From Smittia aterrima (taxonomy: Eukaryota; Arthropoda; Insecta; Diptera; Chironomidae): a DNA stretch of 64,000 bases. The position numbers and the translations under genes are program-made. The stretch covers positions 7,440,001 to 7,504,000 of the forward strand of contig CP093831.1 of the NCBI GenBank assembly GCA_033063855.1. Direction: 5' to 3'. Below the pieces are notes generated by a model. That model did not search any database, had not been told where the DNA came from, and was given only the letters and a program-made list of their open reading frames with translations. Below, piece by piece: positions 38,828-51,738 of the stretch (within the stretch, counting starts at the first letter, position 1; every line of letters starts with the position of its first letter).

Positions 38828-39036
38828 AGCCCAGCGTGAATTAACACATCTCATGTCGAGGGAAGTCGAATTATTTCTTTCTACGTCTTCTACGATTTGA
38901 GAAACTGAATTGATCAATTCTTTCAATCTACTACATCCGAAATAAATATTTACTTGTTCATGTATGCAATATCATTAATTTTGGATATCATGTGCCAAAG
39001 ACTCACGTCTTCTTCTCTTCACGAGACTGTTTGATG
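38828..39036 (-). CDS. two linked exon-like segments, unidentified
   Basis: Segment 39007-39036 (30 nt) and segment 38828-38930 (103 nt) each have an acceptor and a strong GTGAGT donor. They join in phase to a hydrophilic, coiled-coil-like peptide (IKQSREEKKT, then RLKELINSVSQIVEDVERNN… ending SRWA). The outgoing phase is 0, which does not fit the start exon of the Rap-GAP gene (35761-35862). No start codon, stop codon or family was recognised. It may be part of an unrecognised minus-strand gene or a chance arrangement. Confidence 0.25.
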
Positions 39037-40442
39037 CTGAGCAATAGCCGCGAGCGAAAACAAATTGATTTTTATTCGCGGAAGAGGTAAAGGAAGAGGT
39101 TTTTTTATTAAATAAAAGACACTTCAATGATCTCGTCAATTCAACTCTCTCTCTTGCATTGCTCATGAGATTCAGAAGCAAACAGTCGCCATTACAATTA
39201 TCTTCTGCTAAATAAATAATGATATTGGGTTATTCTCGTCTTAAAAGCTGCGACTGCTGCTGTCTTGATACTCTTCTCTCTTTTTTTCCTTTTTTTCCCT
39301 GTTGTTGTCGTGGCAATATTGCAAACTCTTACAAATGGTATTGTTATCGTACACTTAAGGGATTTTGTGGGCTGATAATGCTGATGCGAGAGGAAAAGAA
39401 AAGTAAACTGTTATAAAAGCGACATCTCATCATAAATTTCACGCTTGGAGTTCTTTGTTACAATTTTATCGTTTAATGCATCATTCTCGTATTTCGATGC
39501 TTTTCAACCTTCATCAACTCACATCGCCACCATCATCGTTATCTCTCTCATCATCAAAGCCTCTTCGTTCAGTCGTGTCACACGAAGCTAAAGTAGCGTT
39601 CACTTAAAATATGCGCCACGTCATAGCATCAAGAGGAGCGTGCTTCTTTTATTTGAAGCTAAAGCAAGGAATTTGCAAAATATTTACGACTGATTCTTCT
39701 TAAAGACCCAACATCAAAGGTACAGATATAGGTATTTTATTTCTTTTTATTTTATTTCCCTTTGAATCTCTTTTCATACGCTTCATGCTTCTGTCGTTGT
39801 TCGTAAAAGGCATGTTTGTGGAAAGAAGGAATTTATGAAGAAAAATTAATTAGCAAAGGGGATTAGCAGCACGGGGCTGTGAGCTTTCTCAAGATGAGAT
39901 GAGATGAGATCTCTTTTTTCTTTCGCATCACTTCGAAAATGGAAAATGGAGCTTAATTGAAAGGAAAAATTCTGCGCCGTCTTGCAGGAACTTTCAAAGC
40001 AACAAAATTATTTCAATTTCTTCTCGAACCTGTTGCTCGTTCGTCTGCGCCAATAAAGTTTTGTCTGAATTGAAAAGTTTTCTCTTTTTTCTTCTTTTGT
40101 GTAACTTTCCGGCCAACACATAAACCTCAAATGGTTTAATTACTCTTCGGGAGCTTTTGGGTCTTTGATGAATTCGAAAACAATTACGAAGGAAATCGAG
40201 ACTTGCATGGGTCGTCAATGGAAACTCGAGAGAAGCTTCTGACCCTTCAAATGAAACAATTTTTGGCCTCTGTCCATTCGCCTTTTGTCAGCCTTCGTCT
40301 CTGTCTTTTGTATCTCAACGCATAAGAAAAAGAAAAGGGTTGAGAATTGAGTATCATGGGAAGAGAATGAAATGAACTCTTTCGAGGAGGAAAAAAATGC
40401 CAATCACTTAAACAATGTTTCCATCCTTACAAATTTATCAAA

Positions 40443-40905
40443 TTAGAGGCATTGACGTAGGGAAATTTCATTCATCAGATCTTGTAAAGGTTTAACTACG
40501 TCCGGTGAGTAATAAAAATCATCCCGAAGCATAAACGGTTCAAAATCCCATTCTTTAAAGAATTTTTTATACAGTTCATGATCAAAGTGAGCGTTCGTTG
40601 TGTGTTTCATGTTTGCTTGGGTCGCTATCAAGCCCCCCACTTTCTCCTCACCCATCTCTCGGCTGTGTATGACAGAATATTTCAACATCATTTAATGAAA
40701 AAGCTTTTTGGGATGGAAAAAAGAAAGAGAAACAGAAAAGAGGAGGAGACGGTTGAATGAAGGGAGCGAGAGGAAAACTTTTTCTATGTGAAAACTCATC
40801 GAGGGTGATTAATTTAGCAGCAAGTAGTTCATGGATGGCTAAACTTTGAAAAGGCACACGTTCATACACTTTCTCATCATCAACCTTATTGATCGCAGCC
40901 CAACG
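40443..40905 (-). CDS. two unexplained coding-like frames on the minus strand
   Basis: Reading leftwards from about 40905, one frame gives a protein-like stretch (KRWAAINKVDDEKVYERVPF, then QSLAIHELLAAKLITLDE). It is preceded at once by an in-frame TGA and lacks an upstream acceptor. After about 150 nt a second frame gives HFDHELYKKFFKEWDFEPFM followed by LRDDFYYSPDVVKPLQDLMN and stops at 40443. Composition looks coding, with mixed charge, aromatics and few low-complexity runs. I recognise no family. A decayed retrocopy, the tail of a nested gene, or chance are all possible. Confidence 0.25.
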
Positions 40906-42234
40906 TTTGTTTCATATTAAGGTAGAGAGGTAGCGAAAGCTCTTTTCAATTAACGACGACGCAGATTTCAATATGCGAGGTCTATTGACGAGCCGATTTT
41001 AAATTGACGAAACATAATCTTCGAATTTAAATTTCACTACCTCGGATTTATTGATTTTTCCTCTTCTTTGAACAAATTTTTCTTTTTGCTTTGCCCTTTT
41101 CTCGGCGAGTAACAGTTTCGTTTTATTTCATCTCCCTTCTCGTCCCCACGCGCGTCTCTACGCAAACAGATTGTGCGATAATTGAAATGCTTGCTCGCAA
41201 TTTTCTTTTCTTGTTTCGCCTTTCGTTCGTTTTATATTTATCGAGTCATTAATAAATCAAATGTTTGTCGAGAAATTGAAATCATGAGGAGAAGAATTTT
41301 TTCATTAAGAGTGAGAAAACATTTTAAACGAGAAAAAACGGAGACAGACTTACATCGTTTTTGATGATCACAAGAAATTCTCAAAGTTAAGATATGCAAA
41401 TGTAATCACGAGTCGTAGAAATATATTTTTTTATTTCGCTGAGATTTTTTATCTTCTGCTTCTTCTTATCTTGGCTTTCCCTCGTCGATGAAAGTCACCC
41501 GCACCATAGAAGAAAATGTAAGCGCCCGATGCGTACCCAATAAATTAGGTTTTCAAATAAAAGCTAATATCTTATGCACATTTAAATCGTCGCAATAACA
41601 GTTCAAGTAATTTTCACATCGAGACTTCGTGCGATTGCTCTTATGTAACCGCGACATTGCTTCACTTCTTCTTCTACCCGTCTCGTCTCGTTTCGTCGTC
41701 AACTATCCACCTGTTAGATTTTTTTACATGGTGATACAACTTGAACTTTCAACGATCGAGTTAAAAGCTTCGCTTCTCCATTCTATTCAATTTAATTTCG
41801 TTTTTTTCCCTCCTTGCGAAGAAATTCAATTTACTTGAGTATCTTTCTTTCGCGTCGATTAAAACTTTTTCTGATTGGATTTAACACAATTTTACGTTCG
41901 CAGAAAAATTTTAATCTATCTCTCGTCACTTTTTTCCCTAATTAAATTTTAACATTTCTGTGCCATTAAACTCTTTTCAGTTCCAAAAGAAAAACACTTT
42001 GCAACAGTTTCCTTTTCCCTTTTCCACAACACGAGATTTCAGACGAAACTGAAACGCGTTGCGCGAATGTCGTCCTTTTTATATCTTTCGCAAGGCACCG
42101 CACAGGAGAACCGAAAAACGAGAAGAGAAATTTTGTTCTCAAATGTTCAACTAGTGGCTGGGAAGGAAGAACTCTGATCGGGGAAGAGGAGAAAATGTGC
42201 GTGATTTGAGGGGAAGGAGCTTCAAACAACAGGT

Positions 42235-42262
42235 GGATATTCTCACTGGGGATATTCTCACT
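42235..42262. repeat. 13-bp tandem direct repeat
   Basis: GGATATTCTCACT occurs at 42235-42247 and again at 42250-42262, a period of 15 bp. This is a small local duplication in non-coding DNA with no evident function. Confidence 0.5.
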
Positions 42263-43010
42263 TTTGCGTTGAGCTCGGTCATTCGGTTTAATGAAACTTT
42301 TTATTGTTTTTCTCCATGGCAAGAGATTTTTTTTTTGCCCCGTTCTGTTTCTGCAAATGTTTGATCGTTACAATTGATTTATACGTTAACGGGCGAAAAA
42401 CAAGAAGTTGAATCCTCGCGAGGCTGTAGCTCGATTATTGGCCTGAATGCGAAGGGAGAAACAACTTTGTTTGCTTTCTATACTTTTCGAATTCATGGAG
42501 AACTTATTGCCCTCTGTGAATGCAACAACATAAAAAAGCTTATTACTTACGGCAGCCAGGACGAGGCCGCTTCTGTTTATTTCATTCTACACGACTGCTT
42601 TTTCTCATACACTTAAAAAAGGCTTCGATTCCCAACTTGGGAAATCCCAAGGGAGAGCAGCCAGAAAATTGTTCAACTCAACAGTTACATCTTTATACTC
42701 CCGCTCATATTTCTGTTTTCATTTTATTTTTAGCCGAGGAGTAATTTTATTTATTCAATTTTCTCTTGATCGCAAGGGTAGAGTCAGAGCAGTAGCAGTT
42801 TTATGTGCGTTATGGGAGTCATTTGTGAGTGACGTCGATTGAATTGTTGACTCCGAATCACTTGTTGAATTATTCACCGTCTGGATCGGTTGGGAGGTTC
42901 GTTTTAGGATGACAAGCTCAAGAATTGTTTGTGACTAAACTTGTCAAGCATGTCAATGTCACAAAGCTGCCGAGAATCTTCTTAATGTTAACGTTCAATG
43001 TGCTTTGAGG

Positions 43011-43080
43011 CAGGGTTGGGATGTCAAAAAAGGTTTTTTCTCGCGGTAACGAAACGCGACAGCATCACCAACCAACCCTG
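43011..43080. repeat. 70-nt imperfect palindrome with CAGGGTTGG termini
   Basis: The sequence begins CAGGGTTGGGATG and ends CATCACCAACCAACCCTG, so the ends pair over 9 bp and then 4 more across a 5-nt bulge. TCGCG…CGCGA forms an inner stem. The terminal CAGGG resembles ends of hAT-type inverted repeats, but the flanks show no 8-bp target duplication. It could be a MITE remnant or a structured RNA. Confidence 0.4.
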
Positions 43081-46000
43081 AACTTAAAAGGAATTCTACG
43101 GGAAAGTCGTCACAGAAATTCTCTGTTGCTTTGCTTTTTGAACAAATATTTCCTTAATTTTGACTCTCGTCATTCTGAGCCGAATTAAATGAATATTTGT
43201 ATATCTTTCATTTTTGTCATCGAGTGATGTGAGCAAACGTAAATTTTGTGGCCGTTGCTACCTCTTATCAGAAGCAGAAACTCCTCATGCTCTCGAATGT
43301 CAAGTCAAACATCAATATAAAGTCGATGGGAGAAAGTTTAAGTGAATGTATCAGAACAATGAGCTCTAATAAGCTTTTACGCTCTTACTTAGTCTTGTGC
43401 CTGCAATAGGATTATTTTGGCTTTCGTTCTGATAGAACTCGCTTTCCTCCCTCACGAACGTTGAAAGTGACAGCGGAAATTTTCCCAAAGCACTCGTTAA
43501 CTTAATTAGTTTAATTTGATTGAACAACATTTTTTTAGCCGCTGAGTTTCATTTTCTGATGTCGACGAGAAGAAGCTGAGAGTGATTACGGCCGAAAAAT
43601 ATATTAAATCAAATTATTAAATAAAATTTCTGACAGTACAGCAAATGTGACCGCTTGATGGCTGTAGGCGATCCATTAAAAAGTTTCGGCTAAGTTTTTC
43701 GATTATGTTTAGTAGAGCGACGACAGGAGATGAGGGGAGAAAGGGAAAGCTTGCTGAATAGAGGCGGAAAGGCAACAAAAGAAACCTGAAAGGTAAAACT
43801 TGCTAAAAATATGAAAAGTTTATAAAAGCAAACATTTCTCTTCGAGAATAATTTTCTGGATTTTGTTCTTACCTTTTTCATTTTTTTTTATAAAATGTTT
43901 TCACAACTTGTTGGTTGAACTTACTAAAATATAAAATGCAAACAAAGAGAAGAGGACCGAGGTTTCTATTCATAAATTTTACTTTCGGATATTTTTCGCG
44001 GTCAAATCATTTCATTTATAGCGGATAATCCTCAAGGTGGTTGTTTCGGAAAATATTTTCCTCGTTCTATTCACAAGAGACTCAATAAAATATTCATAAG
44101 CATCAGAAGTCAATGCTCAGGGCGGCTTCACTTGTAAGACGATTTTCTAGTAAATTTTATTCGCGAAACGTTATCAATCTCGGTCTTATAACTTCGCGAG
44201 AAAATTGCCTTCTAAGCTTCAATTGTTCGATAGAAAATAAGCTTGAATAACAATGTTTTAATCTTTTCGTAGCTCAACAAACTTTGACAACGGAAATTTA
44301 CGCATTTAATTTAAAGCTGTTTGCTGCTGACAGCGAGAACTCTGTGAGCGAAGGATTAAATCGGAGAATTAATTCAATGGTTTCAAGGGAAAACTATAAA
44401 GAGACTTACTCCATCCCAACTTTGTAAGTTTATTGAAATCAGTTGAAAATACTAGGAACTTAAGCACGTCTGCTAATAGCATGAAACCTTATTCACTTAC
44501 ATTCATTCACAACGTGCAACGACGTAAAGTAAATTGTTGATAGAAGCTTCACCAACTCTCGCAACCAGCGCTTTCCCAGCATTAATGATTTTTCAAACCT
44601 CATTAAATTTTACCTTTAAAAATAGATATTCGCACGGTGAACTCAATTAACGTTCAGAAACAGAGAAGGAAGGAAGCATTTTCAATGAAATTGAAAGGAA
44701 GTTTCGCGAGATGGAAAATTAATTAACATTTCCGAGACTTTCGCAGCATGTGCTGTCACATGAGCACGCAACAAAAGCAAAAACACATTCAGCTATTATT
44801 TAATTGATGTCATTAAAAAACGATTCAGAGGGAGGCGGAGTACTCTGGAAACTCTCATTTGAACATCGAACGTGATGGTTTATACATCGAATCGATTTAA
44901 AATGAAACTTTTAAAATCACATTTTCGCGACAAGCCTACGAGAAATTAATCGATTGCCTTGTATGAGAGAGATTTTCTCTAACACGAGAAGGAATTGAAA
45001 ATAAATCGTAGCTAAATATTTTACGCGACATTCATGTCAAATGACATTGTAACTTACAGTATGATGTACACGAAATCGTTTAATAATTTTGCATAAAATT
45101 ATGAACTTGAACAACACAAATTTTATTTCATGATAGAATCTGCATTTTAGACCCTTGAAGTGTTTCTCAGTAAATTGAGAATTTCCTTTCAGTCCCATTG
45201 TTAAATATTAATTACCTTTCAGTCAACAACTCTGCTCTTCACATGAACGTGGATTGAAAAAATAATTTTAATTAACTTTTTATCCATTACGTCGCAAATG
45301 GAGGTAAACTCGATTCAATTCAAAGTCGCTCAATGCCGAGAGGCTTTCAAATGGAAATGTAAAAAAAAGGTTATCAAAAAGGCATTCTCTCGATCAAACT
45401 CCCATCAACGTTCCTTCTTTTTGATCCCATAAATGCATGATTTTGTTTTGTTTTTCTTTTATTTTTTGTTTATGAAAAGGAGAAAAAAAAATCTTTTTGG
45501 CCTTTTCACTGACGCAGATTTATTTTCCTCCTGAGAGTGATTTAGATGGGACATTTAAATAAATGGCGTCAAATTTGAGCGGAAACATCCCAAAGCAATT
45601 TAGAGAGACAACAACGAATCAAATGACATCATTTGGCGAATCCTCGCAACTCGTAATGGATAAACAATGGAAAAGCAATTAAAAAGTCGCCTCGTGGAAC
45701 TGAAAAAATGTTTTTTTTCTCCTTGATTCTCATGGACCGTTACTTAATGCTATTCCACACAATCGGACGAAAGTCCATGGAGAGAACGTGCGTACAAGCA
45801 AATCCATTTCAGCATTAATCGCCTTTTAATGCTCTTCGTAATTAATCTGGCGTAAATTGATCAAGTTCAGATTATTCGACTTTTTAATTAAGTTGATTTC
45901 GTAATATTTCTTCTTCAAGAGGCCAACTTTTACTTTCGCATCCTGCCTCCATAAATAATTTTCCTCCGACTCAAATTGACATTCATTTTTTCCTTCCGAA

Positions 46001-47503
46001 AAAGAAATCTTTCGCTCGTTGCCTCGTATAAATAAAGATCCGCATTCAGTTGCATGAATGAAAGCCGCCGAAAAGGAAAAGCGTGCCTCATTACATTATA
46101 AATGACCCGAAAACGAAGCGGAATACATCAGCGCTGAAAAGATTTGTGGATAAGAGATTGGGCGGTAAATGTCAGTTGTGTATTGAGTGAACGACGAGAA
46201 GCAATTTAATCTTCATTCGTTCGTGAAATGCTTCAGCATTGAAGTCTGAAGTCTATTGAAAGTAGACTTCCAAGGGTTTCGTAATATTTAAATCACACCC
46301 GCAGCCATACCTTTTCAAGATCGACTCCAATTTCCATCGCAACAAGAGCTGGATTGGTGAAACACGAGGAAATAAATTGCACAGGATGAGATCAGACTTG
46401 CTCGCATGGTCGTCATTCTCTAACGTCACACGTTTTTTTTTTGCGACTTGTCTTGTTATTACAAAAGTAAAGCACTTAAATGCGATGTGGACCATTGAAA
46501 GCATTTTAATGCAAAGAATCTCTCTTTTGCTGAATGATTTATTAACCGAGCGAGAGAGCTTTGGAACCGTTTTTCGCAACCTGTAGCGCTTCAGATTCTA
46601 AAAATAAAGAGAAATATGTTCTTAAATAGTTCAATGTCGTCTGACGAGTTGCGAATGTAGTTCAGGGGAAAGTTAGCAAGCAGAGCACGACAGCCTGGAG
46701 AGAGAGTTGCGATTGTGCGCAAAAGCTTTCTCTGGGATTTCTATTTCAATGACGTGATTTATGAGGCTCGCCTGGCTTACTGATAACATTCGGAAAGCTC
46801 ACAGACTCAGTAACTTTCGTCCTTTATTCTTTTATTAGTTACATTTGCGAACACGAAACTATTCTCGTTTGATTGAAGAGCGCTCTGGTACCTGAAAGAA
46901 AACTGCTTTTTGCTTCTCATATATCCGGAGGGTGATGATTTCCCTTGATGGAGAGTCACATTGACCTTTATCCTCATCCAAGATTCATGATTTTGCTGCT
47001 TTAACCCTCAATACAAAAAAGAAAACTCCTCGTGCGAGCTTCATCTATGTTCAATCTTCGATAGTTTAGCTTATTCTTTCTTGCAACATCATCAATAAAG
47101 CAGCAAACAACAAAACCCTGAGGAGAAAATGAAGAAACTTTGTAAGCCAATTGATCCAAGCTCAAGTCAACTGTAAATCGAAGAGCAGCGGGAGATTTTG
47201 TTTTGTCTAGCGAAGAGCGCTCAGAATTAAAATCTCTTCGTTGGAGCAAACTCTTCAAAAAAAATTTATCATATTGAGAAAAGGGAAACGAAATTGAAAT
47301 CAATTTCACTCCAAGTTTCAATCTTTTCTGTCTTGATTGACATAATAATGTGAGAGAGTAAGAAGGAAACGAATGAAAATATGGAGATGATGTGAAATGC
47401 TTACAGAAGTCCCAGTGAGTCAACTTCATCTAATCAATTATGATGATAAACGATGCTTCAAAATTCTAAATCAAGGACAAAACATAAATTACAAATTTTG
47501 CAG

Positions 47504-47677
47504 GTCCCAGCTGACATTAAACTCCGTCGTGCTGGGCCACTAAAAACTTCAGACTGGAGTGAAGAAGAAGAAGATGAATGTAATCTCCCCGTCTCTGTCG
47601 TTCGACGCTCATCATCCGGTTTTGAGTTTTTCATCGAAAAGAAAATATTTTGTTGCAAAAGGAGAGTAGCGAGGAAA
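47504..47677 (+). CDS. isolated exon-like segment, unidentified
   Basis: A strong acceptor (TTTTGCAG) precedes 58 open codons followed by a GTAAGA donor. The peptide contains DWSEEEEDE and RRSSS but matches no family I know. No partner exons were found within 2 kb. It may be an orphan exon or chance. Confidence 0.2.
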
Positions 47678-50600
47678 GTAAGAGGAAGAAAACGAAAACG
47701 TGCTTCGAGTTTTGATTTCTTTTCGCTTTTTTAAATCAATTAATTATGACTTTTTCATGGCAAGAATAAGAATAACAATTTCATTACGAAGGGAGAATAA
47801 AAATATTTTTTGTTTTCGCATCCACAGACAGTTTAAGCGATCCGTCGAATGTCATTTCTCGGAAAGCAATCATCCATTTACTGATCTCGCTCTCAATTCA
47901 TTCTGTGTTTTCAGATTCAATATTATACATTCAGGGCAGGTGAAGTGATTCCTAGGACTAATAAAATCTCTCGATGGCTCGCAGGAAAAAACTTCATTAA
48001 TTTGATATCGTTAAAAGCTGTTCGAGTTCAATTTGAAGCTAAATGATTGTAGAGGCAACATTGGGATCGGATTTTAATCGAGTTAAACATTGCGTGAGAT
48101 TACTGACCGTGACCAAACTGAGTTTTCAAATTAAATATTGACGTACCTTCCAGCTCTTCCTTTCGAACTTTTCACTCCTCTACCATTATAATTATCGTCA
48201 TGCTGCGCTTAGTGGCGGAACTCTCTGTCCCTCTTTCAGGATGAGAGAACCATAAATATGAGTTTCAAATTTCATTAGTTTGTAACCGCACATCAAAATG
48301 GAATGCGACAGAATTTAGGTTGGGGGAGGGCGACGAACAGAACATCAGTAAATCTCGTTAAATTGCATAGTTGTAAAAACGACAGATTGTTCACTGAAAA
48401 TATTCAACATATGTGACCCTCAAAAAAGCAAAACATTCAAGCGCTCCATCGCAATAAAAAAAAAATTTGTTTGTCAAAAGTTTTATTCGAGAAAAGTTTG
48501 GTCAAAGGGACACGAAATTTTCCGGAAAACCTCAACATCAAATAATCTGCGCTGGTAACGTAGCAACACATTTTATTAGATAGCTTAAACTCCTTGAAAA
48601 TTCGAGCGAGCCTGAAATTAAAAATCAAGTGTCTGTCTCTCTAAGGCAACAATTGAAGAACAAAGTCTCCGTCATTTCACTTCGATTGCTTGTTTTCGTT
48701 GAGACGAAAATGCCAGAAGAATGAAAAAGAAATGTTTTTCCGACAAGAATCGCAAGAAAGTTTCTTCTCGTTTTCCTTGCGGCTCGCAAAGCACAAATCG
48801 AATCGAAATTGGAAAGGAAATAATGAAAGGAGAGAGGAAATACATGATGATGTGGCATCCCTCGATTCTTCCTCTCGTCGAACAGCAACGGCAGCCTCCG
48901 ATCAATTTCCGGAGAATGTGTTACCTGATAACTTTGTTATATTTATAGATGCGCTATGTTGTCTCGGTTGCTTGATATCGAGGCTTGTTCAACTGAAGAG
49001 AACGAATGGCATTTCAATAGAAATTGAATTATTCTATCATTCACCATCTTTTATTCATCTGAATGATTTAAGCTCAAGCCCAAAGACCCATTTTTTATTT
49101 GAAAATTTCTATGATGTTTCTTGCATAATTTAAATCCTATTTGTGAGTATCATTTAAGCTCAGTCGTAGGATACGTCGACGAGGGATTCTTTCTAATAAT
49201 GATAAACGCTTAAGTACTTAAGTTGATGATTATTTATGAACAATGAGCGAAGAGGATAAAAATACAAAATAAAAACGCTGAGCAAACAAATTATTCTGCC
49301 TGCCTCACTCGCTCGACCTATTTCTCGCTAGAAAGAGATTTGCATTGTGAAAGAGTTATCGTGAAATTAAAAACAATTTTTTTTCTTCTCCTTCCCCTTT
49401 CTCTTTACTTGAGAGCTTCTACCTCCATCCTGAGTCAGGAGTCCTGACGTTATTGAAGTGCTTCGGTTATTTTCGGTAACAAACAAACTCACAATGATGA
49501 AGTCGAGTAGAAGCGATTTGAAACCTCATAGGTCAATGCGCATTCTGTTATTTTGAGAGGAAATTGTTTTAAGTTTTCAGAGCAAGAATCATCAAAACTT
49601 CTCAAAAGCTTTGAATGAAATTGTTGAGATTTTCTCGAGAAGAGTTGAACAAGAAGCTTTAGCATTCAAAAACTTTTTGATTCTGAAGTTGAGAGACGGT
49701 AAACTTAACTTTGGATTTACAGAATAATGCAAAAGCTCTCCTCCATTTGTTTAATGATCATTATCAAAGCTTTGACCTCTACAAGCTATGGCAGAGCTAT
49801 TTACTCGTCAGGTATTTCATTTCATCCCCACGACAACCTTCTCTCTCTCTGTCATATCGAAAGCTTGTAAATTCCAACATGGAACAAGTGGTGAAGCTAC
49901 AGCAACAATTCTGATCATCTCTGCTGAAAAATCTCTTGTTCTAAAATATTTTAAATTCTCAAAAGTTTATTTAAACTTCTGGCTGAGAGACTTCCTGTGA
50001 ATACATTTCCATTTGCTGTTAATCCCATCATGTTTCGAGCTCAACATGTAGCGTAGGAGTATAAAAAGCGTCGCTGTGAGCTTCTGCCGTCTACCTTTAC
50101 GCTTTGTGAAGTATTAAGCTTTATTTTGATGACTTTAGCTTTCAATTTACAACCTGAAAAGCTGTTCAGATGATGCCGTAGAACAATTAATAGAGAAAAA
50201 AGAGTTCTCGAGTAAATTTGTTGACATCAAACGTTAACGAAATGAAATTTTATTTTTGTTTGTCTCCATGCACTACCTCACTCACTCATTCGCTACTGTG
50301 TTGTTCACAAATCCCATTGAGCGTCGACATTAAAAATCAATATTTTCTAGGTAATGCTTTCGGGTGTACACTTGTTCTGCTCAGGGAGATTTCGTTTCAT
50401 TTCATTTTTTCCCTCGTTTTTTCCCGCTACGAAAAAAAAACACTTTGGAGTCTCGCAAACAGCTTTAAAATATAAACGGCAAATATTTTCGTGTATGTGC
50501 TCGCAGAAGAAAAAGGTGGAATGCGAAGGAGCAACGACAACGATGATGAATATTTTTTCTTCCTCGACTACATGCTCCAATTTATGTTTGCTTTGGTTCA

Positions 50601-51738
50601 CCAGACAATCATTCAAAACTTTCGTTCGAAAAATGTTTTCGAATTGTGTTTTCCTATGAGGGAGCGTGCTAAAGCCACAGCCGAGTTGAGACGGCAGTCA
50701 ATTATGTTTGTACAAGCGCCCACATTGTAACGCACACGTTTATTCACGATTAGACGGTTGTGTACTCTCATTAAAGATTTTGCAACCGAGCGAACTGTCG
50801 TCGCTACTCACTGTCAAAAAGAAGCGACAAGATTTTTTATCGCATTTTTAATTTTGATTTAATTAATGAACAGTAGGTTGGGCGAACGTGTTGCGCTCAA
50901 ACGGTTTATCTTGTTTGCTTTTACAATGGAAAACATCACCATTGAGTTGGTTTTGTGTTCATTAACAAGCTCGAAACTTTATGTCGAGGAAATGTCACTT
51001 TTATCTTGTTCACATATGAATTTTGAAGAGGGAAAGAAATGTTTCCACATTTAGGAACTTCCTTTCGATTTATTCTTTTTCTCTAAAAAGAGACAGGAGA
51101 CTATGAATATTTAATTAACTATCTGATGGTTTTATAAATGAGCTGTTAAAACTTTTACATCACTCATTGGAAAACTCGTCTGAGGTTTAGTTAAATTCAT
51201 CTATCATAATTTTATTCCGGAGTTAACTTAATTAGCATTTTTGGTGCGGCAAAATTTTTCTCTGCAACGGGATTGTTTTTGGACGAATTATGCTAATGAA
51301 TTAAATTATGAGAGATTGATATCAATAAGAAGCGTCAATTACCGCCACACTCAATCGCTCAATCTTGATTGTGCTTTCATCAATCTCTCGGAGAACAACG
51401 ACAAGGAAACCTGTTGCGATAAGCCAGGCGATAAGCATAGTCTTCATGTGAGTTGATCACCAGTTCTTTGTTGGTTTTTCATTAACATAACAATTTCTAC
51501 GATTTTCTAAACTTGTTCTTATTGAGAACTTCTCAACAATTAAATTAAAAACTAGATCTAATTTAAAAAAGTAATTTAATTTGATATTTCAGTTGAAAGC
51601 CGTGCATGAAAGTCTGCAATTTGCAGATGGCACTAGGAGCTCAAGTGTGGTATAACGCTTTGGTTTTTAACGGTCAAAAGAGTCAGTTACAAAGCTTATC
51701 ACCCCCAATCAAAACTTAATTTTTTAAACCGAAATAAA

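Larger units (their letters stand above)
35866..51738. other. 16 kb largely non-coding region between the Rap-GAP gene and BubR1
   Basis: AT-rich DNA with many homopyrimidine/homopurine runs and no recognisable gene family. It most likely contains 5' untranslated exons, long introns and enhancers of the Rap-GAP gene, because the first coding exon is preceded by an acceptor. Exon-like segments at 38828-39036, 40443-40905 and 47504-47677 and a palindrome at 43011-43080 are listed separately. Confidence 0.6.

Noticed and set aside
39895..39912. Short GAGAT/GATGA direct repeat
   Set aside because: Low-complexity local duplication without flanking structure.
47001..47429. 142-codon minus-strand frame
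   Set aside because: No splice context, Ser/Phe/Leu-rich composition typical of AT-rich non-coding DNA, and no motif.
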